From: Fennellomyces sp. T-0311
Taxonomy: Eukaryota; Mucoromycota; Mucoromycetes; Mucorales; Lichtheimiaceae
Direction of reading: 5' to 3'
DNA: 64,000 nt
Assembly: GCA_025266875.1 (NCBI GenBank)
Contig: JALLLT010000024.1
Span: 124,001-188,000, forward strand
In this document: one piece after another, positions 13,101-24,084 of the stretch
How the letters are laid out: the number at the start of each line of letters is the position of its first letter
How positions within the stretch are numbered: position 1 is the stretch's first letter
Program-made: the position numbers and the translations under genes
Notes under the pieces: generated by a model
Told to the model about the DNA's origin: nothing
The model's input: only the letters and a program-made list of their open reading frames with translations
The model's database searches: none

Positions 13101-14753
13101 ACGAGGGCGTAATATGCTACACTACCGCATATGGGATCATATCAACTACTTACTCCACTAGCGAACAACACGCATTATTGACAGGAAGAGCACGATAGCT
13201 GGTCGACTAATGTTATACATGCATATACAAGAAGGCAACTTGGAATTATTATACATAGTAATCTCACTTAAACCTTTCTCGTCGATTGCCAATGCCATAC
13301 TTTACTTGTTTCTGCTACTTGTATAGTGCAAAGATCCGGCTACGATAGGTTGGATCAACAGTGGATTGATCACGCGTGAAAGAGTCCTTTAGAAAGTAAG
13401 CTCGTCGTAAGTTAATATTTAATGGCCACACCATTATTCGTAAGATATTATACGCGATCTCTCAAATGTCATGACAAGCCGACAGAAGAAATTCACGGCC
13501 CACAGACAGTGAAGTTATTATCTTTTTCCACTGACGTTACTATTATCGATGTGCTCTTTTGTATAATTAATTGGCCTATATTACTGTTGGGATGACTTGA
13601 GTACTAATACAAATATGATCTAAAAAGCTAACAACGGATCCGCTGCAGTTCCTCAATCTTCAGTCGCCGATGCTGTTACTAAGGTGTGCTGTGAGAGAGT
13701 CCGCCATATTGGTGATTATCAGTAGGTTTCGAATAGTAGTATATTATGTTCAAATCATCTTCTAAAATTAGAATTATATAACAGCTCGCTTTTACGTATA
13801 TAATCCTTTTCGATATCCTGTACGTACTTTGATTAGAAGTCATATCTTTCATACCTACTACGTTCTACGACTACGTAAGCAACGCTTAACAGCACTAAAA
13901 GCTGGGTTCTTCTCTATGGTATTTAATTGTGGCACTGTCATGTATTGTAGACTGACATCGGATCTTCAGCAGATCAAGCTAAGTCCCGGAGGTAAAGAAT
14001 TGGTCTTCTTTTACCCGATTTTCAAATCAGACGAAAAGTTCTTGGCAAGCTCAATTGCATTGGATTCAATACAACCAGTTGCTCACGCAAAACCTATATT
14101 GGTCGTCTCTCCTATGAATGAGCATATGATCTACACTCATTGGCCGGAATAACTGAGTGAAACATATTTTTTTTTATTTTTCTCACGCATAAACCCTTAA
14201 AGACTGTGTCGCGACAATGCCAATCGGGAAAACATTGTCGCATTTTAATTAAATTGCTGTAAAAGCAAATTGGAGGTTCAGGGTTTGCTGATCCGCTTAA
14301 AAGATATGACCGATAGCGAGTTAAGCATATGCTTTCCTGAAAAACTTGCTAGGAAGAATATTCTTGCGAGAGTAAATGCATCGTATCCCCTTGCATGCGC
14401 ATCTACACCCAACAAACGGAAAATTATTCTACGTCCAGCTCCAATCATAATCAGTATCTTTTTCGCTCGTTCCTACCTTTTGCATAACTGTTGTGAGTAC
14501 AAAAAGAAATTGACATGAGCAACGTGGCAGGTTGGTGTTACTTTTGTTAGGTGTGAAAAAGTTTATCATCGGGATTTCGGAATAAGCATCCCGCGTGGAT
14601 CAATAATTTCGGATGTTCATTCAACGCGATTATGCAGGATTAGATCACGGAAAGAAGGAGGATAATTCACTCCATATGGAAATTTTGAGCTAGCAGATAC
14701 CTCGGCTATACTTTTATCGCAAAAGATGTGCTTGGATCAGATGCCTTCAGTGA
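10184..14753. other. 4.6-kb AT-rich gene desert with weak ORFs
   Basis: No recognisable gene. The longest open frames are 10697-10993, 13829-14152 (107 codons) and 14270-14518, all plus strand. The 13829 frame reads as fairly protein-like in its second half (SPGGKELVFFYPIFKSDEKF) and could be an exon relic, but it has no identified family, start context or splice partners. The segment is rich in short A/T runs and ATAC/GTAT motifs and looks like decayed repeat DNA. Confidence 0.45.
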
Positions 14754-14760
14754 TATATAA
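14754..14760 (+). promoter_or_regulatory. TATA box of the NRPS-like gene
   Basis: TATATAA lies 92 bp before the start codon at 14852. The leader after it is rich in C and T. The spacing is normal for a TATA-driven fungal promoter. Confidence 0.55.
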
Positions 14761-14851
14761 ACCAACCCTACCCTTACAGATTTCCTCGCATTAATCATAC
14801 CTCATAGCTTCATTTTTAGATTCCACTTGAATCTTTTCCTTCTTCAACATC

Positions 14852-17800
14852 ATGACATTTGAACACTTGCCATTTGACTACAACAAATACTGCTCATTCA
14901 TCAATCTATTTGAGCAACAAGCGGTCCGTTACGGCGACCGCATCTTGACCCGCTATCAACTACCCAACCAACGAGGTTTCAAGACAATGACTTACGCTCA
15001 AGCTGACCGTATCGCCTCCAACCTTGCATACCAGTGGGCACCATGCTTGGAAAACATCGATTCCGTTGGATTTATTGCTGATCATTCAATCCACTACTTT
15101 ATCGCAATGCTGGCCATTTTTAAACTGCAGCCAGTTCTTTTGGCTCTGTCGCCTCGTAATCCTGTTGCTGCCAACGTCAACCTGCTGACCAAGACCGCAT
15201 CCCGTTTTCTGATCGTCTCTGAGAAGTATAGTCATATGGCCAAGGAATGTGCCGAACAAGTTCCCGGTGGATGTGGCATCAAAGTACTTCAACCTTTTGA
15301 TCTGGAACTACTCGACACACCAACGAAATATACGCGCCGTGTAGCGATACCGGAGGACATTGAGAAGATTGCGATGATCATCCACAGTTCTGGTACAACT
15401 TCATTCCCAAAACCCATCCACCTTAGCAACCGCTACATGTTTTGGCTGATTCAAATCATCACCGTTGACATCAGCAAGGAGGTTTCATTGAATTCATCAG
15501 ATGTCATACTCTCGTCACTTCCACTCTTTCATGTCTTTGGTGTATTCTCTATGTTTACCCCTGTCACGTTCGGTGCTAGCTCCTTGATCTTTGGTCGCCT
15601 GCCGCCTGCACCACGCGATATTGTTTCCGCCATCGAATCCTTTGGCGTGACAATGATGACAGCGCCCCCAATTGTTTTGGAAAGCATTGCTCAGTATATC
15701 GAGGATACTGATTGTGATACGTTCAGCAGTCTCAAGTTCTGTTTATACGGCGGTGCTCCCCTACGAAAGGCTGTCGGTGACTTTTTCCATTCAAGAAATG
15801 TCAATGTGCATAGTGCCTACGGTACCACAGGTAAGAAATACTATAGCACCCTTTGCCTATTTTCCTTTACTGACTCTATCAACTTTAGAATTATGTGCTA
15901 TGGCTATTTCAAGCATGCGCCGAGATCATAAAAAGTGGTATGCAGTGAAGCCTGCAAGCTCTGTGGAATCCTACTGCTACTGGGAGCCTTTTGACGAAGC
16001 CATGGGTATTTATCAGCTGGTGATCAAGGCTAACTACCCTGCTATGGCGACCGGCGTTGGCAATCGCCCTAATGGCGACTATGCTACGAGCGATCTCTTC
16101 ATGCAAGATCCACCCAACTCGGGTTACTGGAGGCACTTGGGTCGAAACGATGATACTCTTGTCATGTAAGCTATTAAAGAGTTGTTAATCAGATTTTCTT
16201 GATTTTAATATGCTGATTAACAGGGAAAATGGTGAAAAAGTTAATCCAACGCCTATGGAGCATGCGATCAACAGTGCCAAGGTTGTCAAATGCAGCACTG
16301 TCATTGGTGAAGGCCGCCAGTGCACCGCTGCCTTAGTCGAACTCGAACTAGAGCAAGCGGTGAAGTATAGTCCTCAAGAAATGATTGATCAAGGTAAATT
16401 TCTATTCACTTCTCTCAGCACGACAAATGACTAATAAGCGCTTATGATAGTTCACAAGGCAGTTGAACAAGCCAACAAAAACGCACCGAGTTACAGCACA
16501 ATCCTACCACAAATGGTGTACGTCTTGCCACTCAATCAACAGCTTCCAACAGCAGACAAAGGCAACGTTATCCGCAAGCGAGCAATCAAGGAGTACCAGG
16601 AGCAAATTGACAAGATGTACGACGACTTTTTACAAGGCCCAACAACCACTACGAACGATGACTCAGATTTGAGTTTGGATGAATTTCTTGCTCAAGCAGC
16701 AAGCCAAGTTCTTCATCAAACAAAGATTGATCCCAGTACCTCTCTGTTCGACTATGGCTTGAACTCATTGCTCGCAATCCAACTGCGTAACCTTATTGCG
16801 GCTCGCTTCGAGAACGTGCCCAGCAACTTTTTGTTCGAGCATCCCACATTGGTGTCGATGATCCAAGGTCTTACGAGTCAACTTCCAGATGAACATGAGC
16901 AGCGTGAAAGGCGATACAAGGATACACAAGACATTCTCAATTCATACATTGAACGTGCGGATGTAGATTTCCCTGTCGCTACAAACACTGAGATAAAGCA
17001 CGACCAGCACACAGTTTTGTTGACTGGCGCCACCGGTTCACTTGGTGCTTTCATGCTGCGCGACATGATCCTCTCTCCTCGTGTCAAGAAGATCTATTGT
17101 CTCGTTCGGGGCAACAATCTGATGCAGCGTGTGGAAAAATCGTTCCAGGACCGACTTCTCGATGTCTCTTTGCTAGAATCCAAGGTTGAAGTTTTGCCCA
17201 TGAAACTCGACGCACCTTATCTCGGCTGGGACGAAGCAACATATGCCAAGCTCAAGCATGAAATTACGATCGTGCAACACTGCGCATGGCTCTTGGATTT
17301 CAATCAGCCTGTCCAACATTTTGACCGTGAATGTATCCGTGGCATGTACAACTTGCTCAAGTTTGCCTATCGCGAGACCGATCCGATGCATGTCCACGTC
17401 GTTTCCAGTATCAGTGCCACTGCCGCCTTCAAGGAGCCCCTTGTGCCAGAAGACGTATCCCCTCAGGACCCGCACGTTGCCATGCCGATGGGTTATGCTC
17501 AATCCAAATACATTGTCGAGCACCTGTTCCACTACTTGACGCAGCAAAAGAATTTCCCATGTACCGTCGAACGTATGGGTCAAGTCTGCGGTGATACCGA
17601 GCATGGCGTCTGGAACACGAGCGAACAATACCCTTTGCTGATGATTGGCGGTACACAACTGGGTCTGATGCCTGACTTGCAGAGTGTCACTATCGATTGG
17701 TTGCCTGTCAACATTGCTGCCACGAGTATCGTCGATATCATGCTCGGGGAAAAGATGAACCAAGGCTTTTTCCACATTGTTAATCCCCAGCGCGTCACAT

Positions 17801-18090
17801 GGTCCGACGTGCTCAAGGCTATGCAGTCGTGCAATATGAACTTCCAAGTAGTAAAGCCAGAAGAGTGGGTTCAAGCTCTGCGGAAACACCAAGATAACCC
17901 TGCCTATCGCCTAATGTCATTCTTTGAAGCAAACTTCAAATCGTCGGGCGATGCGAAGATGCCGGTATGGCAAACGGACCGCGCTATTGAAGCTGCACCA
18001 TGCTTGGGTGAGGCACCACCGTTTGATACAGCATTGCTGCAGAAACACCTTGCTTTTTGGCGTAATGTAGGCTTCTATACCCCTCTCTAA
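14852..18090 (+). CDS. NRPS-like adenylation-thiolation-reductase enzyme
   Basis: This single-module enzyme should activate a carboxylic acid as an adenylate, load it on a carrier domain and release it by NAD(P)H reduction to an aldehyde or alcohol. Exons 14852-15830, 15889-16165, 16224-16393 and 16451-18090 encode 1021 aa. Adenylation motifs run in order: SSGTTSFPKP (A3), SAYGTTE formed across intron 1 (A5), GDYATSD (A7), LGRNDDTLVM (A8) and PTADKGNVIRKR (A10). The carrier site is FDYGLNSLLAIQL, Ser near residue 630. The reductase domain has VLLTGATGSLGAF for the cofactor and GYAQSKYIVEHL with the YxxxK pair. There is no condensation domain. It is shorter than Lys2 aminoadipate reductase and lacks its N-terminal part, so the substrate is unknown. 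A strong TATA box precedes it. Confidence 0.9.
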
Positions 18091-18212
18091 TTCCGTGTTA
18101 AACAACAATAAAAAGCATTTACCAAGCAAGTTCACATGCGTGAGAAAAACTTCATTTTGTAATGTGAGATTCTTTTTTCGGCTTCCCCACACACTTAAAA
18201 ATTACATACGCC

Positions 18213-18222
18213 TATATATAAG
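18213..18222 (+). promoter_or_regulatory. TATA-like element at the Nudix gene start
   Basis: TATATATAAG ends only five bases before the first in-frame ATG (18228). If it is the real TATA box, transcription would begin downstream of that ATG and the in-frame ATG at 18258 would be the start. Confidence 0.35.
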
Positions 18223-18227
18223 GGGTC

Positions 18228-19422
18228 ATGTTCAGGAACATGGCAACAACTCGTTCAATGTCGACCGTAGTAGCACAAGCCATTGCGAAGGATATTCGCT
18301 CTTCAGCAACGTAACCACATATCTTCATTTTGTCCGTGGTGTGTCATGCTTTAACTTGTCAACCGAATAGACTCATTGTCGTGGCACCCACCACCAAGAC
18401 AACCACCGGCCATAATTATGAACTCCTAATGATGAAGCGGTAAGTGGGCAATTTCACTTCTAGGCATGCAATGCTAAAGAATGAACATAGCAACGCAAAG
18501 AGCAGCTTTATTAATGCTCATGTCTTTCCCGGAGGCGTTGTGGACAAACACGATACCCAGTGGAAGATGGACAACATTTCTGAGTAAGAAGCAAATGTAT
18601 ATCATGAGCAATATCTTCGATCGCTGATCCCATCCAATATAGGCTGACCAACAAGATCTGTGCAATCCGTGAGACGTTTGAAGAGTCCGGTTTACTATTG
18701 ACGAATCCACCAGCTCATACGGTGTTGAAGGATGCCGCAACTAGAGAAACGTGGCGTCAGCGTGTGCACGATGACGCATCGCAATTCCAAGTCCTGTGTG
18801 ATACCCACAAGCTTGTGCCTGCGGTAGACAAATTGGTCCCGTTTGCCAACTGGATCACGCCTCCCCAAGAACGTCGTCGCTACAATACCCATTTCTTCAT
18901 CACTGTGCTTGATCCATCGATTGCCGCTCATGAAACAACTGCAGCGGATGGTAAGGAAACGGTTCAGCTGGATTGGTTTACACCAGATCAAGGTAACAGA
19001 AGTACTTTCGATCGCTGCTCTGCTACGGTAACTGACTTTAATTTTATAAATAAGCTTTGTCGGCATGGAAGGAGCAAAAGATCGTCCTTTTCCCTCCCCA
19101 ATGGTATTGCTTGCATTCGATGGCGCCCATTTCCAGCTTTAGTGATCTGATAGCTAAGGCTGGATTTGGTGCGTTGCGTACGCGTGATGGTCGTGTTTCT
19201 ACTGTGATGCCACAGCACGGTGCTGTAGAGGACGAAGCTAAGGTTAAACTTGGTTACCATACCTACTTGGCATATCCTGGCGACGAACATTACATTGATA
19301 TCCGCAGCGGTGAACCCTCAGGAAAGGCAGGTGATCGTCACCGGATCTATATGCGTGGTCGCATGGAGGATTATGATTTGGAAAAGAATGTGGATGTGCC
19401 TGAACCAAAGTCAAGGCTATAA
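18228..19422 (+). CDS. Nudix hydrolase of the NUDT19/RP2p type, likely peroxisomal
   Basis: It probably cleaves CoA or acyl-CoA diphosphate bonds, as known for NUDT19. Exons 18228-18310, 18371-18439, 18491-18583, 18643-18992 and 19055-19422 give 320 aa. Intron 2 could end at 18463 or 18490; the later acceptor is chosen because it gives KRNAKSSFINAHVFPGG, the family pattern. The Nudix box is split by an insertion, as in NUDT19: FPGGVVDKHD, then ICAIRETFEESGLLL near residues 86-100, carrying the REtfEEsG metal-binding core. The protein ends SRL, a type 1 peroxisomal targeting signal, matching the location of NUDT19. It starts 137 bp after the NRPS-like stop codon on the same strand, so co-expression is possible. 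The start may instead be 18258. Confidence 0.85.
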
Positions 19423-19653
19423 GCTTTCTTCCTTTTGTATATTACATCATCATTTTTGCTTTAATGTACACCAATCGCTGGCGGTAAATAGGAAAGGTGA
19501 TCCCTTGTTTTGTGTAACATATATAGACACAAGTACATGGACAGATAAATGTATTTTTGAAAAAAAAAGAACAGCAAAAAAGAACAAGGACTATTATTTC
19601 TTTTGTGGATGGAAGAGGGAGGATCGGTATTATACACAAGAGAGTAAGGGCAA

Positions 19654-20356
19654 TCAACTAGTATGAAAAACAAACGGGGTAGTAGGTTGAGCATCATCTA
19701 ACCAATGTATGGTGGTATTATCGACGTGGATCTGAAGACATTGGTGAAAGAAATGATCTAAAACTTGGGTAGCCTGTAATCGTGCCGTTTCAAACATGCT
19801 TGGGACATGCTCTCGCATGTGTTGAGTGAACGTGCGCCAATGACGATGGATATAGGTATCGAAGTAGTTCTGGAACGCTTCCTCGTTTTCCTTTAAACAC
19901 CACTGGTTCAAGTCTGGACAAATCTGGACTGTCACTGTCTGGATATGCCGACTCATTAGGGACTTTGTGTCAAAGGTGTTCCAGGCAGCCGACAATTTAT
20001 CTCCAATTAAAGCTATAAAAAAAGAAAAACGTGTCAACAACAAATTTACTTTTTTCCTTCTTTTCCAAGAAATGTTTTTTACATTCAGCGGCGCTCAGGA
20101 CTTGACTTTTGAGCATCGGCAAATCTAACGGTAACGAAGGACAGTCGTCCGATATACGATATTGTTGTCGAAATTGGTGCAAGAGATGTTTCGAGATATG
20201 CGTGAAGTTGTTATCCATATCGGTAGTCAGGTGGATTGAAGCGTGATGGGTGAATACGTCGAGGTCAACGGTGATGGGATCTTCGGCAACTTGTATACTG
20301 TCTTGATTTGTCGCTTGCGCTGCAAACAGGACTGTCAGCAACACGAGCCATTTCAT
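19654..20356 (-). CDS. Secreted or ER-lumen protein of unknown family
   Basis: Minus-strand exons 20356-20083 and 20012-19654 around a 70-nt intron encode 210 aa. Residues 1-15 (MKWLVLLTVLFAAQA) form a clear signal peptide and no membrane segment follows. The mature part has two N-glycosylation sequons (NFT, NTT), four well-spaced cysteines and a His-rich, amphipathic, probably helical composition (HISKHLLHQFRQQY; YFDTYIHRHWRTFTQHM). No family was recognised. An in-frame extension upstream of this ATG exists but would bury the signal peptide. The 3' end faces the Nudix gene about 230 bp away. Confidence 0.75.
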
Positions 20357-21678
20357 GTTTTTTTTGTCTGCTTCTTCCAACGCTACGCCCAAAGTACGCC
20401 CCCGGTTTCTATTGTCTATCGTGAAAAAAAGAAAAAGAAAAAGATGTTGAGTGGGGGTGGGACAATTAATCAATTAATCTTTTCGTGTAACATTCAGCTT
20501 GACCTTCTTTTCCAGGGTTCTACAGTGCAACTACAAAAAAACACTAAGACCGTAATTGAACACATTTTTCCTTACTACACAGCGTAATCAATTACTCTGT
20601 GTTTTTTTGTAACTTTTATATCAGATAACGGCAAGATCAACATCGTGCCTACAGATCCACTGCAGTTGCGCTTTCGAATGTGTCTTGTTGTCTATGCTGT
20701 TGCTTTGTGTCACAATTTAAAATCGTGATATACCCATTTATAGCTTTTTCTAACCTGTTTTCTATTTAATACCTGCAAAGGCAAATAAAATTTACGACGT
20801 CCGTACCCATATCAAGGTCATTTGTATGGTGAGTTGCCATTCGTGCCTCAACTTTAACAGCTAGCCTGATGCGGGCCATATTTTTATTCTTACCAAACTT
20901 TTAAACCGTGCGTATTTCATTACCACACAATTTTTTATGGAGTTGCTCTAAACAACTACGTATCAGGGAATCCAAAATTGATTTACGACTTATTTAGCTA
21001 CTGTCACAATACGCTGTGGGACTCAATTTGAGCTTATGTCGACATGATTAAGTAATGAGTATTATTTGCGGGATCAAAACAGAGACAGCTGTTCCCAAGT
21101 CGATAAAGCTCTGCGCGAATTACTCTTTCGAAACGCGTAATGAAATTTAAGTATTAGACATGAAAATACTTCGAGGTAGGTCTGTCAAGGAGCTCTGTAT
21201 ACATAGGAATCCATCATAAAGGAACCATAATCAAACTATAACGGATATACATAGCTCCGCTGGAGAGATCAGGCGAACATCGCACTTATAGAATTCTATA
21301 AAGTAGCTCTCTTTTGTTGGTTCATACGTATGGGGATGATATGCACATCCTATCACCAACTAAAGTATATCAGTATGCATCGGTTACTTTCAGTTTACGT
21401 ATAACATTGAAACACCATCTATACCATGATTCAACAAGACGATCAAATTGGCAAAAGGTCGTTAGTCACTTTATCCGATCAAGTACTGTGTAAGATACGA
21501 TAGATCATATGAGCCTTTGCTTTACGCAGCAAGGAATACATACAACTAGGGACCTTGTGTGTTATCTGCCTACATACTAAGCTGTTGAAATATACTCTGT
21601 TTCTGGAAAACAAATTGTACCTGGTACAGAAATGATGTCGCACGTATTTCCCGAAGCGGGATACACTAACTTTTTCGG
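20357..21678. other. Intergenic region, no gene seen
   Basis: The first 200 bp are the promoter side of the secreted-protein gene. The rest is AT-rich with stops in all frames and no recognisable RNA gene or repeat until 21679. Confidence 0.5.
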
Positions 21679-21752
21679 TGCTCGAACGGTGTTTTGAAGC
21701 AGCCTTTAGGGATCGGTCGGGACGGCTTGCTATCTATCACGCTTTTGAGAAC
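21679..21752 (+). repeat. Dispersed repeat, also found upstream of the long Fanzor gene
   Basis: About 74 bp align with 35938-36012 on the same strand, sharing AGCCTTTAGGGAT and TATCACGCTTT-like blocks with small gaps between. At the other site the repeat lies about 330 bp before the Fanzor start codon. It could be an orphan element end. Confidence 0.6.
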
Positions 21753-21784
21753 TTATTCTTCAAAAGTGTCATCCTGAAAGTGAT

Positions 21785-22072
21785 CTAATAGCCTCTTGTT
21801 ACGGTGTCAAGTCTATGATGGTGACGCGGGCGTATCCGAGAGCTACTCATACATTTGTATACTTTGCTAGAGTAATAATGGTACACTTTTTGTTCATACG
21901 TAGCTTGCATAAAAGTGGCAATGCCACGCAAAGCATACACAGTTTCCTGCAGAGCCATAAAAGGTACAGGCCAATTACTTGAGGCACAATCATTGAGAAG
22001 AGTCCCATCGAGCTGGATTCCAACCTTGTCTTTCATCACCAACAACGCCCAATTAAATAGATCTGTTGACAT
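21785..22072 (-). CDS. Orphan ORF, possibly an exon of a decayed or element-borne gene
   Basis: A 95-codon frame on the minus strand reads as a plausible folded segment: STDLFNWALLVMKDKVG, LDGTLLNDCASSNWP, ETVYALRGIATFMQATYE. The last 20 residues look random. No start context, splice partner or family could be identified. It lies directly beside the dispersed repeat at 21679 and the U6-like sequence at 22203, so it may belong to a mobile element. It could equally be a chance frame. Confidence 0.35.
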   Translation of the reverse strand: MSTDLFNWALLVMKDKVGIQLDGTLLNDCASSNWPVPFMALQETVYALRGIATFMQATYEQKVYHYYSSKVYKCMSSSRIRPRHHHRLDTVTRGY

Positions 22073-22202
22073 GCGGTCATCCCTGTAGTCGCAGCAGTAC
22101 TATTCTTAAAACACTGAGGACTGACTCGCAAAAGTTGAATGGAAAAGGGAGCGCTTTGGCTGCGGCCATTCCTTGCTTGCTCTTGAATTTATTCCTGAAC
22201 CA

Positions 22203-22213
22203 AGCACCTTTTA

Positions 22214-22245
<32 letters not shown>

Positions 22246-22267
22246 AGCCCTGCACAACGATGACACG
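22203..22267 (+). ncRNA. U6 snRNA-like sequence (probably degenerate copy)
   Basis: AAAATTGGAACGATACAGAG, with AAGATTAGCAT directly after it, matches the core of eukaryotic U6 spliceosomal RNA, including the ACAGAGA box and the AGC triad; TGCACAACGATGACACG resembles the following internal-stem region with several changes. A weak match to the 5' AGCAC side of the U6 hairpin is present, but the GC-rich 5' stem is not. The usual 3' tail (AAATTCGTGAAGCG) is replaced by other sequence and no T-run terminator follows at the expected place. It is thus more likely a pseudogene or chimera than the working U6 gene. The tRNA-like B box 90 bp downstream deserves note. Confidence 0.7.
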
Positions 22268-22308
22268 GCTGTTCTGAGTTGGATGGCTCTAGGGAGCAAG
22301 TTTTATTT

Positions 22309-22381
22309 AACCTCATCGTCTAATGGCAAAGACACCATAGCGTAGATCTATAAAATGCCGGTTCGATTCCGGTTGGAGGGT
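22309..22381 (+). other. tRNA-like sequence with intact B box
   Basis: A D-arm-like stem (GTCT...AGAC) and a perfect T-arm (CCGGTTCGATTCCGG) sit about 30 bases apart, with normal order. The acceptor stem pairs at only about half its positions and the anticodon stem is poor. It is not a sound tRNA gene. It may be a tRNA relic, a tRNA-derived SINE head, or an RNA polymerase III B-box element lying downstream of the U6-like sequence, as in yeast SNR6. Confidence 0.5.
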
Positions 22382-22790
22382 CGCTATTATTTGACAGGAT
22401 AAGCCATTCTTGGGCAACGAACTTCCAGATTGCCAAGAAAAAGGCTAAAACTGTAACTTGGCACTGACGAGCTGATAAATCTCATAACCTCCTTTAATGT
22501 ATTTGCGACGCGCGATGACTGAAGCCGATCGCGTTGAACTAATATGCTGGCTCATCTGCATGTTAACGCAAGCACCAAATGCCTTTCTGGGAGTGCTTGG
22601 TATATATATATCTACTCTAGTTGCGCTTCTTTTAATTGCTTCGTGCGGTTACTTGATCCTAATAGTACAGTTTGATATAGTCAGGTCGCTTACGACCATA
22701 CCAATGGTCTGGTCACACCATGTTTCACATGGCCTCCTCGCTCCTGTTAGTGACACATGACACCCTCTTTCTTCCTCTTTGACACCAACA

Positions 22791-24084
22791 ATGGAATACC
22801 TCTACCAGCTAGTACGGTCAACAGCTTCACGTATTGGACGAACAGTTTCTAGTTTTACCGACCAGAATGGCGAACCTACTATGTTTGAATCGGCATGCGC
22901 TGAATCATCAGTGACCGCAGGTTCTTTGAATCGGGATGGCCGTGACAGTAGCCAAGAAATAGATACTCATGGGTAGATTCAATAATCGTGATAGTGCCTC
23001 CAGAGTCACCCACCGCCAAAATACCAAGGAGAACCATGAGGTTACGGTCTGGAAAAGTAGTATCGAAAGTCATGTCAAGCCATAGCTACCACCATCGAAA
23101 GAGTGACAACCACTCTGCTGCGCCGTTTTGTATGAAGGCTCTATGCGAATTTAATAGAGGAAAGCTAAAGTGTGTGATAGGCAGAAAAAGAACGAAAAAG
23201 GGCACAGAAAGTGTTTCAGTGAAGCGCCACTGTCGCAGAGGTTGGTTTTCTTTCGTATATTGATATCGCGTCTAATTTACCTAGTAAGTGGTACAGAGCA
23301 AAGCAACGATACCGAGTCAAACAATGATGTTGGGCCAAGTAACGTTGTCGAGCCACACAATGATGTCAAGTCAAACAATGATGTTGAGCCAAGCAACTGT
23401 GTTGAGCTAAGCAACTATGTTGAGCCAAGCAAATATGTTGAGCCAAGCAAATATTTTGAGCCAAGCAACGGTGTCGAGCCACACAATGATGTCGATCCAA
23501 GCAACGGTGTCAAGGCTAGCAACAATGCAGAGTCACTGGCAGTTTCAAAAGCAGAAGTGCCTCAGAAAGATATACCTATCCGCGATCACCTCTGGAATGC
23601 ATCAGATACACATCATGAAACCGTACGTATGCAGTGCGCGTCCTTTTCCAATAGCATATTTGATACAGATCCCATTCTACTTGGTGGTTATGAGGCCGAT
23701 GTATCACAAAGCTACAATCGACATGGGCGATCACCAGAGCAACAAATCGATCCAAAATTTGTTCAACTATATCGAACATGCAACGATCTACTGGTCCAGT
23801 GTCACTCTTATTGCGATGATCCAACGTTCGTCTCTTTGCTAAACCCGTTGCACCAATGGCTCCAGAATACCATGAATTTTCCAAAGTCACCACTACAGGA
23901 CGACCACTACAGACTGCATGAGCTACAAAATCATACTTTCCCATACAATCAAGCACCGATACAGGAACAAACCTGTTTTTCGTCATTTGATCAATACCCT
24001 TGCACTGTGGCTGGATGTGAATACATATTTCCGACAGAGCAAACATGGAGACATCACCATAGGCAAGTCCATTCACGCGAATAA
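22791..24084 (+). CDS. C2H2 zinc-finger protein with an internal hexapeptide repeat
   Basis: Best model: exons 22791-22947, 22995-23240 and 23285-24084, 400 aa. The last intron (44 nt, with a CTAATTTACCTAG end) is well supported because it joins the frames; the first (47 nt) is the best of several options. A basic segment (MRLRSGKVVSK, later IGRKRTKKG) resembles a nuclear-localisation region. About 13 hexapeptide repeats of VEPSN(D/Y) type follow. The C-terminus has a single C2H2 finger: YPCTVAGCEYIFPTEQTWRH, followed by HHRQVH. The upstream start could be 22779. A DNA- or RNA-binding role is suggested by the finger only; no family was recognised. Confidence 0.6.
23293..23526 (+). repeat. 18-bp coding minisatellite, about 13 units
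   Basis: Imperfect tandem units of the form GTTGAGCCAAGCAACGAT run without spacers and stay in frame, encoding V-E-P-S-N-D variants. Neighbouring units are nearly identical in the middle, which suggests recent slippage or unequal exchange. Confidence 0.85.

Noticed and set aside
18440..18463. 24-nt intron in the Nudix gene
   Set aside because: The acceptor at 18490 gives a normal 51-nt intron with a CTAAA branch-like site and a better family match.
22309..22381. Functional tRNA gene
   Set aside because: The T-arm is perfect but the acceptor and anticodon stems do not pair well, so no anticodon can be assigned.
23293..23526. CRISPR-like array
   Set aside because: The units are contiguous 18-bp coding repeats without spacers, in a fungal genome.
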